A stretch of DNA of 64,000 bases, taken from contig NC_043743.1 in NCBI RefSeq assembly GCF_004337985.1, forward strand, positions 2,022,909 through 2,086,908, written 5' to 3'. The notes beneath the pieces are model-generated. The model worked only from the letters and a program-made list of their open reading frames with translations, made no database searches and was not told the origin of the DNA. The position numbers were made by a program, and so were the translations under genes. This document shows positions 9,604 through 20,616 of this stretch, in pieces (the first letter of the stretch is position 1; the number at the start of each line of letters is the position of its first letter). This DNA comes from Pyricularia pennisetigena (Eukaryota; Ascomycota; Sordariomycetes; Magnaporthales; Pyriculariaceae).

Positions 9604-12104
9604 GCAGCCAATGTATCATTAACAGCAACTCCTAAAGGGTTTGTTGAGATGTCTAGGTACACGTTATGGAAGCGATTCTGACTTCGACCCAGTCAAGTTT
9701 ATGGCGAGACCACTACATCCACGATGTGGCAGAAATGCATGGCGTCGAAGATTATAGCTGCTGCTTGCTTACTTACCTGACTACACATCTATTTGCACTG
9801 GCCTGCATTTTGCTAGATATGGGCTGGCTCTTTGTGAGAGAAAAACGACTTCGGAACACCAACCTCTTGTACTCGCGCATCCGTATCATATCATCCGCTC
9901 TTTTCGCTATGAAACTTCCGCGAGCACTATATAGCATGCTGTCGTGCTAAGCCGGCGATATAGAAGAGTGCGGAGACGCAGCCTCAAGGGCCATAGAACG
10001 TCAGATGTAGCTTGTTCGGATAGAGATCTTCGATGTGCAGCTTTCGGGAATTGGCATTCGGGCTTAGCAAAATGAGCCAATTTATTTGCTTGCTTCTGTC
10101 ATCCCCGGAAGAATATTGGGGAAACAATATCTCAACATAACGCAAGGAGCCACATAGCTATGTCGACATGTGTCACCATACGTCAAGTCATTTCCCGGTT
10201 ATTTTGATCCAAGTGCTAATTGGGGATTACTTACAACAGACCATGCAATTTACATTCTTCCGGAAGCCCCTCGACGCCATTTCCACGGAGATCTATGCTG
10301 TCCCGAAGTATATCGATAACAGCTCGTGTGTTTCGATATTGCATAAAAAAAATCGTACATAGAAGGATATGACTACATCCAGAGCCAGCTTGCCAGATAA
10401 TACCGGCCTTTGGCTGCGGGCTTGGCTCGGGCCTGCCCCAGGTTCGGCAAACCTTGATCGAAATTGCCCCCACGGCAAGTTACCCACTCATGCCGGTAGC
10501 AGGTTGGTCCGATATTCGACGCACGGCATACCATAATTACCCGATTTAGCGCCCCGGTCGCTTCCGGAAGCACGGTTGCTCCCCACTTGGACCAGCGGCA
10601 GTTGATTGTGCTTGCTGACCATGGCAGTTCTCAAATCCTTGACGAGGAACGAACGTGTGATATCCTCTCCATTAGTTCTTGGGTTTTCTCACGGCAATCC
10701 ATAGCTGACGCGAGCATAGGTGCTTTACTTTTATGAGGAACGTTCTTCGCTCCCCGGCCGAGCGGCACGCCTTGGGCCGGGGTGAGGCCGCTACCTACAG
10801 CACTTGCATCTCGGTCACTATGTGAATCTGATTTCTTGGCCCTTCTACTTGTTCATGGAGAAGCGGCATCATGGCATGTAGGGTGCAGCCAGGTGGGCAC
10901 ATAAGCTGCAGGTCGGATATTATTCTCCCTGTCCCCGCCACCAATGCTGCCGCCGATCGTCGGGTTCTTGGGTGTCAATATATCCCGGTGCCGCTGAGTT
11001 CATTTAGCCTTAGGCTTCAGCCGCCTGCCGCTACAGTCGACAATTGTCTTCTGCACGGCCACTCTTCACAACACGCCCTGCCTACTATGAACTGATTGGA
11101 CAGCTTGCCATGCAAGAACTTTCTTATGACAGTGACCGACTCTGAAGGTGGAATATTACTCACCCATGCCGTTCTTTCCGATTCATGATGCCAGTACATC
11201 ACCTCAAAGCAGGGGGCTATGTTGACATCTCGATGGTGTGCACCGCATTGGATCATTGCGCGCCGGTGTCTTGGAATACCGCCGAACGATACATCATCTG
11301 GTACGGCTCCTCGGCCGCAGGAAGGTTGACAAGATGTAACCTGGACCCAGTTGGAGAGCAACAAAATTCCTGGCCAGACCATCTTCACAGCGTCTAGTTT
11401 CTTGCCAATCCTATCAAGGCCTAGAGAGGGATGCCATTCCCCCCTGTAACCAACATCCGGCACACGAGGTACGAGAGATCGACCTGTCGTCATCTTTCTC
11501 ATCCCGTTCTTCTCAGTAAGCGTTTAAATCCCCATATCGAGTTAATCTCGGAAATTTGGGTCAAGACGGCCCCAGATTCTCAAGTAATTGTTCCGTCACC
11601 TTGCCGCACATCTTCATCCTCCATGTACTACATTCCACCGCACATCCCCTCACTTGGCCCCATTGCCAGACTCACGCATCTCTGCACCTTACCTCCAAGA
11701 GACTGTCTAACTTCATCAAGACCTGGCGATCTGACTTTATCCATATTGAGTGGCCCTACAAGAATCTACATGGCCGAAGCTTGTGCCGTGCCTGACGACA
11801 GCTTCGTGACTTCCAACCTGGGCCCAAACGTTCCGTGGAAGTCGGATTTCGCCTTGAGCGTTGATGTTGATAGAGTCATGTTGTGATATTTCACCATGAT
11901 CATCACGTCACTGCCGTCAAGAAAACGTGTATATAAACCCCGTGGTGATGCCACAACTGCCTCGTCTCAGCTCTCCCCCTTTCACTTCTTTTCTCAGGCC
12001 ATCGGAGTCGTTTCCCGAGTTACCTGCCCCATCAGAGTCTCGATTCTTTCCCCCCTGGATAAGTCTAAAGTTCATCATTGTTTGAACGCAACGCCCTGCC
12101 CATC
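9604..12104. other. Intergenic, no gene seen
   Basis: Only short, unrelated open frames without family resemblance. The last 170 nt look like the promoter and pyrimidine-rich leader of the following gene. Confidence 0.6.
11932..11937 (+). promoter_or_regulatory. TATA box of the GK-repeat secreted protein gene
   Basis: TATAAA within GTGTATATAAACC, about 170 nt before the ATG and followed by a C/T-rich stretch typical of fungal transcription starts. Confidence 0.5.
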
Positions 12105-12721
12105 ATGCAGATTCCCAACTTTGCGCAGCTTGCTCTCGCAGGCCTGCTTGCCTCGTCGGCCGCAGCCTTCCAGGCGCCCCACGGCCCGACCGCAGTGGCC
12201 TGCCGCTTTGCTGTAAGGCATCCTTCCCGGCCCCGACGTATCCCCCAGTCGTGTAAGGCAAAGGGAATCTTGGTGAAGCTCGTGACTAACAGGGTCCGTG
12301 TCGGATGCTTAGGGTGCACTTGCTGTGCTCGCCGCCCCTGTCATGGCTGGCCCTATCCCCGCTGTGGTACGAAAGCCCTCGCCCACTAGCCCCCCCATTG
12401 CTTGCATTGTATTGCTTTGCAGTTGCTAACAGTCTGGTGAAGACGGAATCGCTTGCTGTTCGTGATGAGGTTGAGGATAAGGGTGAAGATGAGAAGAAGG
12501 GGCCTCCGAAGCATCCAGGCAAGAAGCCCGGCAAAGGCAAGGGCAAGGGCAAGGGCAAGGGCAAAGGCAAGGACAAGGGTAAGGGCAAGGGCAAGGGCAA
12601 GGGCAAACCGCCCAAGAAACCTACTCCGAAGCCCCCGCACCCAAAGCCTGAGCCAGGAAAAGATGACGACAAGACCGAGCCGACTCCTGATCCCGTCTTC
12701 ACTATCGGCCGCCTTGTTTGA
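12105..12721 (+). CDS. Predicted secreted protein with Gly-Lys dipeptide repeat
   Basis: Not a family I recognise. Best model has three exons, 12105-12212, 12313-12366 and 12443-12721, all phase 0, giving 146 aa. The third exon uses GGTGAAG|ACG with a CTAAC branch site just upstream, which gives the join GPIPAV-TESLAVRDEVE. The N-terminus starts MQIPNFAQLALAGLL and looks like a signal peptide. The second exon encodes another hydrophobic Ala-rich stretch (ALAVLAAPVMAG), so exon 1 may be mis-modelled. After an acidic segment come about a dozen GK or DK dipeptides, then a KP/PP-rich segment (PKKPTPKPPHPKP) and an acidic tail ending FTIGRLV. Highly basic, repetitive and presumably disordered. A TATA box upstream supports a real promoter. 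Function is unknown; cell-wall association or a secreted matrix role is speculation. Confidence 0.5.
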
Positions 12722-13355
12722 ACATCCAAGGTTTCAAAGTCCAGTTACATTGCTAGCATGATTGAATGCTAGTCTTAAGCCCTGGATGTAACTGGCTTGA
12801 GCAGTTGTGTATTTTCGAGCTTGTTTGCCCGAGGAAGAGTCTCTGGGTTACCTGGGTCTTTCTTGTTGGCAACAAAGGATTCTTTTTGGAGCGAATCGTG
12901 TCTAAGCACGAATTTTAACGACATTCTTTTTCTTCCCGCCACAGAAATAAAAACAATAACTGGCATAACCTTTGAAATGTTCGTGAGCTGAGAATCTCAA
13001 AGTGACCTTTCCAAAAAGCTTCTGCAAGATACGGACAGGTTGGGGGTTAACACTATATGATGACAAAGGTTGGAGTGCTGCGTCATTTCGTGAAGCCTTA
13101 TGGATCAAATCCCACCGTCAGTTATCCTGTTTGAACAGATCATAATAAGTGACAGATCCCAGAGGCTCTAGCTTTTCTTTTCAGTAAAGTTTTACCACAG
13201 CTCTCGACTTGGCTGCTCTGAAGCCGCTGTGGATCTTGCATTTTTCAGGCAAAGAATTCAGGTAAGGACGTGTGTACTTGGCTGACCTCGTGCACACATT
13301 AGAGGTCTATTCAATTGTCGCCACGACCTATCCCTATCAAGACCTGTCAAAAAGG
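12722..13355. other. Intergenic between convergent genes
   Basis: The 3' flanks of the GK-repeat gene (plus) and the BTB gene (minus). A TGCTAGCATGATTGAATGCTAG stretch around 12750 can form a small hairpin. No coding frame is seen. Confidence 0.55.
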
Positions 13356-14407
13356 TTAACCGCACTGCTTACGCTCCATCTCCATCCACACTCGACGCAT
13401 ATCCTCTGTCAGATCCTTCCGAACAGATTCGCCAAAGGCATCACCTCTTTTACCCTTGCCGCTGAAATGGTTGTAGGGGATAAGGAGGTTGATATAGTTC
13501 GTGACGCCAGCAGCAAGAGCCCCATGCCTTCTCATCAAAGGGCCCAACAGGTCCAGAAACCAGGAGTCCAGTCTGCGCCAGGCAATCAAGCGGCATGTGG
13601 GCTCTTTTATCGCAATGTCGGTCTCCAGAAGATCCGTGTAGATACGGTCGATTAGATCAATCCATTCGGGTCCTGTATGAAGCAGCCCGGTCCAGAGAAG
13701 AAGTTCGTCCACGCCGGCGCGAAACCTTTCCAGGGCGAAGATTTTTGCCGCCGGCATCAAGAGCCTTTCGGCCATTATGTAAACTTTGCCAGCGACTAAC
13801 GTGGAGCGCAAAGGTTCGAGTATCTCTTTTGGCGGTGCGAGAGGCGTTTCCAACTGGCTGCCGATAGATTCGTCGCCATGGTCGAGTTTCACTACGGCAT
13901 TCTGTTAGACTGGTCGCTGGATGTTTTTATAGTTTCTCGTTGCCGAAACGGACCTTTTTTCCAGCGGAGGTCCGGCTGCTCCCAAGAGCCCCGACAATGA
14001 TTGGTGCCTGATACATATGTCTGCGGGCGATATGTAATGACTCCCAAAGCCACCTCTCTCGCCTTCTTGCTCTGACCCCGCTGTGCAATCGATGTACGTG
14101 CCCGTATAGCAGAACTGAACCAGGCGCTCGAAAGTCTCGGCATCCTCTTCGTGCAGGTTGATTTGGCTGTCATTTGGCTCCTGTTGAAGCTGTCCGTTAG
14201 ATGAAGTATCTTGGGAATGATAGATATTCGAGTTTGACGCACCGCAAAATAGCCGCAGAAGGCCTTTGTAAAGAACTCGGAATTGGAGCACAGAACCACC
14301 TTGTGCAGCTCAAAGGTTTCGTCACCACAAAGGACGGTGACGTCCTTGAACTTCTCTGGCCACTTCTGCAGGCCTGGAAGGCCTTTCAATATTGTCTTGG
14401 AGGCCAT
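13356..14407 (-). CDS. BTB/POZ domain protein
   Basis: Predicted protein-interaction protein of the large fungal BTB family, often substrate adaptors for cullin-3 ligases or of unknown role. Exon 1 is 14243-14407, starting MASKTILKGL and carrying FKDVTVLCGDETFELHKVVLC and SEFFTKAF, the first half of the BTB fold. The donor GTGCGT and acceptor CAACAG lead to exon 2 from 14180, with INLHEEDAETFERLVQFCYTGTY, the second half. A further exon, about 13356-13901, enters after CTAACAG and contains LVAGKVYIMAERLLMPAAKIFALERF, the post-BTB helical segment, ending RKQCG. The exon 2 to 3 junction is unresolved: the only phase-0 GT would leave a 48-nt intron with a weak donor (GTTTCG). A frameshift or assembly error there is possible. 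About 300 aa is normal for the family. Confidence 0.75.
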
Positions 14408-17154
14408 CGCCGTCGCAGTGGAGTGATGGCGGCAGTGAAGGGTGGTATAATATGAGTCTACCTTCCCATCAGCATGCAGAGGAAACAGGCTACCCGCCTA
14501 TCAAATTTTGGGTAAATTTTTCACTCGCTACGCAAGACTAAATCGAGAGGAAATGTGGAAGCCAAAAATCTATGCTAAAAAAGAGATGGGAGATTTGTTC
14601 TTCTTTATAGACCCGTAGTTCTTTTTTTTTTTCAGAGTGCCCATAAACTGGCGCCAAGGAGGGCTGATGTAGGAATTGCCTTCCCTCACTCGACGACAGC
14701 ACATCGCCCAGCAAATGCATACGAATAGGCTGAATACTGTCGACCAACCATGGCAGTCTGTCTCCCAACATACCCGATTGATGCATGGCGTTGTGTTCCC
14801 TTTCACGTCACAGAGACGATGGAGGCGACCAATCGCAGGCTCGCTATTTCCTGAAAGACACGCATCCTCGCACAAAGGTGATGGCGGAAGTGCCAGTCGT
14901 ACACTGCAAGGATAAAAGAAAGTACAAACAAGCAAAACGAGCAAGTGGGGATGGTAATAAAAGAAAAAAAGAAAAAAAAAGGGAAAAAAATACCGGCCGC
15001 AATAAGATAACCTTTAGTAAACTCCTGGGTTTGGAGGTTGGGTACTTGGATACCATGGGCATCTACCACAAAACCTTGATTATATTTGACTTTTTTTTTT
15101 TGAAGCATGAGGCCTCCAATACACTTCAGCAGGTACAGCAAAGCAAAATCAAAAATTCGGCGGTTGATTAAAATAGTTGAGTAGGCAGTCAGGAAGAGAT
15201 GAGCAAAGACAGTCGAGAACATCAAAGAGTAAGACAGCCAAGGCTTCCCACAGCCATCGACAATGATTATAACACAGCAGTCATGCTGAGTTTTGCTCTT
15301 TTTGGAGCACACACTTTATGGCAAACGGAATTGTGGGTGAGCAGGGGGGGTATGAGGTATCAATTTAAAATGCCAAAATCCAGGATGATGCCTCATTGTT
15401 CTAGTCGAGCAAGGATATCTGTAAGCATGGATACGAGTGCATTTGCGATACACCTAACAAGTCCACCAATCTTTTACATAATAAATCCTTGAAAGAGACA
15501 AGAGTTCATTTATACTCTGCCTTTGTTCTGCGTATGTAGCAGAGGACCAAGTCATCGAATAAGACCTTGGTCGCGAGAAGACCATCAACGCCGCTGCCGC
15601 TGCTGGATTTTGATACGAGATAACCATCTCTTTGGATATCCTGTGCTAATATCGCACTTTCCAACACTTTTGCTTCATGCAATGAAAGTCCGCCTTTACG
15701 CCGCATCCCTGCCGCATGTCCATGGCTTGCGTCGTGCTCAGTATTGATGATGTCTGCTTCGAAGCTGGTCTTTTTGGACCCTCAACAGCGCCGTGCTTTC
15801 GGCAAAGTAGTGTCGTGCCATGACGAGCTTGGAGGAGAGTACAGTAGATGGGAAAGGGGGTGGGAGATGAGATTAAAGGGCAAGGGGGAAAGGAGGAGAA
15901 AAACTTGGAAATGTTGGCAAAGAAATCGATGCGTAGAGTGGGAACACAGGTAAACATGTTTGTTATGCCGAGGCAAGCGAGGGTTTAGTTGAAAAGGAGC
16001 CAGGTGTTGTTATATAACACAGACCAGACCCAAGTAAGTAGGTCCAGTCTTCTCGGCTAAGCAGCCAAGCCAAACAGAGAATAAAAACAAGAGCAGAAGC
16101 CTACACACGGGGGATTTTTCTTTCGCACGAATTAACAATGCAAGTTTCGGACCCGGAATACACATCCCACTGTTTCGGACGACTTAAGCATATTTTATTT
16201 GCTGATCATTCCGTCCCCCCAAAAAGTCCAGCCCATTGGCGGCTTCTAGAGCGGCTTTCCTGACGTGTATTGGCGGAAACCAAATCAGGCGGGTTCCCGG
16301 ACAATTTATATTTGGAGATCTAATCTACAGTAGCTCTTTTTTTTCTTTCTTGCAAACGAGACAGTTTAAAAGCATCTGCAGCATCAACGTTCCCTAAAGA
16401 GGATAATGCCGCTCGACGGAACAAAGAAATTGCCTAATATAAAAATCCATTCCTGCTAAAGAGAAAAACAATAATACCACTTGTCTGTTGCATTGCAATG
16501 CAATGCAGAAAAAAAAAAAAAAAAAAGAAAGAAAAAAAAAAAAAAGGAGGCAATCGTCATATGGGCGGGAAAATTAAAACCTGGGGAAAAAAAACAACCC
16601 CCGCAACAATTTACCGATAGACTTGCTCACAGAACCTGAGACAAACCCCTGACAGGAACGCAGCCCGCCGCTTCTTTATTCCACCAACAAGAAAAAAGAC
16701 CTGCCAAGGGGGTGGCCTGGACGAGAATGACGTGGACCCTTGATTTTTTTGATCTATTTTCTTTTTTTGTCCGCATCTAAACACCCTGTAGATCGACACA
16801 ATCATCAGGCACCGCACCTATCTTGTCCAACAATGACATGGATGACGGGTCCGTGTGGGCGGGCTCCCGCTGGGTTAGCGACGAGGTTAAAGTAGATCAG
16901 GTGCTGCAATAATCTAGAGTTCTCGGCATTTCCGACATTTTGTCTGTCACTCATGCTCTCAGATAGATATATTAACAGACGAGGCGCCGCCAACCCTCTG
17001 GGATCAGCATGTATTCACTCCACCCCATCCCTTCCCTTCCTCGCAGCGCCTGCCGCCCTCCTCTCCCCGGCTCTCCCCGCACAACAGGCTTAGCGATTTG
17101 ACCAAAAACCGCCCTCCGCCCCCCCTTCCCGTTCCCCCGCTTCATATCGCAACA
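14408..17154. other. Intergenic, 2.7 kb, no gene seen
   Basis: AT-rich in parts, with several A-runs (for example 16509-16526) and a perfect palindrome at 16489-16502. The final 150 nt, rich in CCGCCC/CCCC, are the promoter and leader of the pectinesterase. No frame resembles a known protein. Confidence 0.55.
16489..16502. repeat. Perfect 14-bp palindrome TGCATTGCAATGCA
   Basis: Reads identically on both strands and is extended by a partial repeat of ATGCA. It immediately precedes an A18 run. Role unknown. Confidence 0.6.
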
Positions 17155-18226
17155 ATGGTCTCCCTCACGCTGGCGATCCTGTCCCTCGCGGCAGGAGCCC
17201 TGGGGGCATCGAGGACCAGCGCGCCGGCGGGCTGCATCACGGTGCGGTCGGGCGCCAGCATCCAGCAGGCGGTCAACTCGCTGTCGACGACGGCGTCGGG
17301 CACACAGTGCATCTTCCTGGAGAGTGGCACGTACCGGGAGCAGGTGCTGGTGCCGGCGCGCAAGGCCCAGCTGACCATCTACGGCTACACGACCGACACG
17401 CTGAGCCACAACGCCAACGGGGCGCTCATCACGCAGCGCAAGTCGCAAAAGGACGGCCTGTCCAACGACGAGACGGCCACGCTGCGCGTCAAGGCCGCCA
17501 ACTTCAAGCTCTACAACGTCAACGTCGACAACAGCTACGGCGAGGGCAGCCAGGCCGTCGCCCTGAGCGCCTACGCCGACAGCGGCTACTATGGCTGCCG
17601 CTTCACCGGCTTCCAGGACACCGTGCTGGCCCACCAGGGCAAGCAGCTGTACGCAAGGTGTCTGGTCCAGGGCGCCACCGACTTTGTGTTTGGCCAGTAC
17701 GCCGCCGCGTGGTTCGAGAAGAACGACGTGAGGGTCTTGGGCAAGTCTCTTGGGTACATTACCGGTATGTTTTGCCTCCCCGCGCGCCCGCTCCACCACT
17801 TAAACTTTTTTTTTTTTTTTTTTTTTTTATTAACACCAAACAAACTCCCACCCCGCAGCAAATGGCCGTCTCGACAACAACAACCCGTCCTATTACGTCT
17901 TCAACAACTGCAACGTCGCCGCGGCGTCGGGCCAGACCGTGCCCCGAGGTGCCTACTACCTCGGCCGACCGTGGCGCGAGTTTGCGCGTGTCGTGTTCCA
18001 GAACACGGCCATGACCGAGGTCATCAACGCCGCGGGGTGGAAGATCTGGAACACGGGCGACGAGCGCACCAGCAACGTCCTGTTTGGCGAGTACGGCAAC
18101 TCGGGCGCCGGGTCGCAGGGTCAGCGCGCGTCCTTTTCGAGGAAGCTGGGTTCGGCCGTCGGCATCGACTCGATCCTGGGCAGCGGTCACCGCAGCGCCG
18201 CTTTCTATGACGCTTCTTATATGTAG
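17155..18226 (+). CDS. Pectin methylesterase (carbohydrate esterase family 8)
   Basis: Secreted enzyme demethylating homogalacturonan in plant cell walls, preparing pectin for depolymerases. Exons are 17155-17764 and 17859-18226 (GTATGT donor, CCGCAG acceptor), giving 325 aa, typical for fungal CE8. The ATG at 17155 is chosen because it starts a classical signal peptide (MVSLTLAILSLAAGALGAS). An upstream in-frame open stretch with no such signal was not used. The right-handed beta-helix carries the active-site set: Gln133 in GSQAVAL, Gln154-Asp155 in GFQDTV, Asp176 in ATDFVFG and Arg240-Trp242 in YLGRPW. The intron contains a T23 run (17806-17828) on the sense strand. It suggests a plant-associated or saprotrophic life style. 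It is convergent with vosA. Confidence 0.95.
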
Positions 18227-19012
18227 ATGGATGGTCCGAGAGGTGCGTCGGGGGACGCTGCATTCGTGCTTTTCCTCCTGATGGGTTTTGCAAAGGCAGC
18301 CAGGCGCACGAGTGAACCAGCTGTCTGGAGCCCCAAGACCAACAAGGGAAGCGCTGAAGTAGTCAACTGGGTTAGAGTTGGTAACAATAATGAGAACATA
18401 TAGTCCCATCGAATCATAGGGCGCCGGAATGTGGTTAGCTTTCGCATCTTCAGCCAGCCAGCCAGCAGAGTCGATTCGACAGTCATACCGCACGTGTGAG
18501 GAATAAGAGTGTTATAATGGTCCAGTTGGGGTTTTGTAAACAAGAAGGGGAAAAGAAATAAACTATGTATAAGAAAAGAAAGGTGAGAAAAGAGACGTTT
18601 CTAATAATTGTCCACCAAGTGACAACAAAAAAGGGGGTATTTTGCAGAACATCAATGACGACAAGCCCATGACCTCCTCCCCATATGTGTGCTAGATGCC
18701 TTAAAATGTATACCAGAAATAAAGCTTCGAGTCAAACAAGAGCAGTACCCAAGGTATTCCAACCAGGATCACCAACCTCTTACATTTGACGGGAGCCGAT
18801 GAAGTGAAAAGGGACAAAATAAACAGACAAAGCAACCCTCCCTCCCCCCCGCCCAAAACTCCCCAGATCCGCAAATGCGCTTCAAGATCTCGGTGTCTAG
18901 TAGGTGATTTCCCCACTCGACACAGACTAACATGCCAAACTAAAAGTTTATAATCCCGAAGTCATGTTCAAGAATCGAAACCGGGCCTCTCTCTGCCAAT
19001 GAACAAGCCGAC
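18227..19012. other. Intergenic between convergent 3' ends
   Basis: Shared 3' flank of the pectinesterase (plus) and vosA (minus). No coding frame of note. Confidence 0.6.
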
Positions 19013-20616
19013 TCAAGCCCCAGGCTCGTTCACCATGCCATGCCGATAGCCCTGGCCAAGATGTGGGCTCGGAGCCGAGCTGCCCACCAACTGACCAGGG
19101 CCTGGCATCCCGACAACCCCCGCCGACGTATAGGTCTCGAGTCCGAGTGACACGGGTGTCTGTTGCGAGTGGTGCGAGCTGTAGTGATAATTCGGCGCGG
19201 TGCCCGGCGACTGGCGAGGAGATGGGGACGGGTAGGCCTGCCCGCCACCTGGGTGTGCCGTATGGGGATGGGGCTGGTGGTGGGTGCTGGGAGACTGGTA
19301 CCCTTGGGACACCGAGGCGATTGCCGAGTGAGGCTGGGGAGCCAGATGCGACCCACCGACCTGTGTGTTGATGCGATGGGGCGCAAAGCCAGGATGTGCG
19401 GATCCCGTATACCCATGGTGGCTGCTCATTGGGTTGATGCCCGCCAGTGACGGCGCCCCCGTAGTCACGGGCGGCATCGACATGGAAGCGACCGAGTCGG
19501 AAAATGATGGTTGCCTCGGGGCGTATGTTTGCTGGGCTATGTCAGGTAGCGCATACTGCCCTGGGCTGACCTCATGTCTTTGGCGTTTGACTGCCCGCCC
19601 CGCGTTGTAGTACGTGTCGTGGCCGTACGCCTCGCCGTAGTGCGAGCGATGCTGGTCGTAATACCCGCTGCTGCCGGCACCAGCAAAAGATCCCGGCCCG
19701 CGCGCATCCGTCGGCGTGCTGTCGTTGTCATTGATGCTGCTGTGCCGGGATACAACCGATGTCTGCTTCCTATCCCACTCCGAGTGCTTCTTGGCAACCT
19801 CTGCGTGTTGATGGTTTCGCTTGCGCGTCGTCATTGCTCTCGAGTCTTTCCTAACCCGTAACCTTACGCCTTGATCGCTAAACGACCTCGTGAGGAAGGT
19901 CGACTCGGCCATACCCTCAAAGTTCTTTTGGGGGTAAACCGTAAAAGGCTGTGACGTAGCCGAGTCCAGAAAAACGCACGTCGAGTCCTTCATCTGGAAC
20001 AGAGTAAACTGTAACCGAAACACTCCTTCGATCTTGATCGAGAGGTCGCCAAAGATGAAAAACCCGCCGTCTTCATTGTTGAGGTCTCGGAGCTTGTGGA
20101 GGGAGGAAACTAATGTGCCTAGCATCGAGTTCGGGTTCGGATCGGGGTCGTCATCGCTCCCTTTGATTAACGTGCACGCCATAAAATAATAAGGGCCTTG
20201 TTGGACCGTTAGCACAAGCTTTCAGCTCTCAAAGTCAGCCTGACGTATGCCAACTTACTTTGGAGATATATTTGAGCAGGGTCGCTCCGAGCCGTCCTGA
20301 TCAGTTGGACAATGGGCGGGGGATCGATCGGCTTTCGGTCTGTTCCTTATACTCGGTTTAGCTCCAAGTCCAAGTTTGTTTGGGTCGCCTCACATCTTGT
20401 GTTACGCTGCCAATAACTCACCCTTCTCCTTCCCCTGTGCTACCCGAGCTCTTTGAGGTTCCTGACGTATTACGAGTTTATAATCGGATTCTCTGCATTC
20501 ATCAGTTGTCAGTCATTCGGAGACTACTCGACCGACTCGCCCAGAGGTCATTTGGGATACCGGAAAGGAACTCACGGTTCTTGTCCCACTGCTTGTGCAG
20601 ATGCTTGGGCCGACAT
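19013..20616 (-). CDS. vosA: Velvet-family developmental regulator VosA
   Basis: Nuclear velvet regulator that, in Aspergillus, controls spore viability, trehalose accumulation and repression of asexual development, often paired with VelB. Four exons, 20576-20616, 20422-20492, 20259-20339 and 19013-20196, give exactly 458 aa. They join MSAQASAQ to KLVIRQEPQRARVAQGKEK, then RKPIDPPPIVQLI, then LQSPYYFMACTL, all conserved velvet-domain segments. The velvet domain spans about residues 15-181 and contains GGFFIFGDLSIKIEG and FLTRSFSDQGVRLRVRK. The acceptor of intron 3 lies after CTAACGGTCCAACAAG; the frame open upstream of it is intronic. The C-terminal half is Ser/Pro/His/Tyr-rich and disordered, with a basic KRQRHE (268-273) that may serve nuclear import, as in VosA. 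VosA is preferred over VelC because of the N-terminal layout and the FGDLSIKIEG variant. More than 13 kb upstream lacks another recognised gene. Confidence 0.93.

Noticed and set aside
20197..20215. Start of VosA at an in-frame codon within the last open frame
   Set aside because: This segment is intronic; splicing to three upstream exons restores the conserved velvet N-terminus and total phase.
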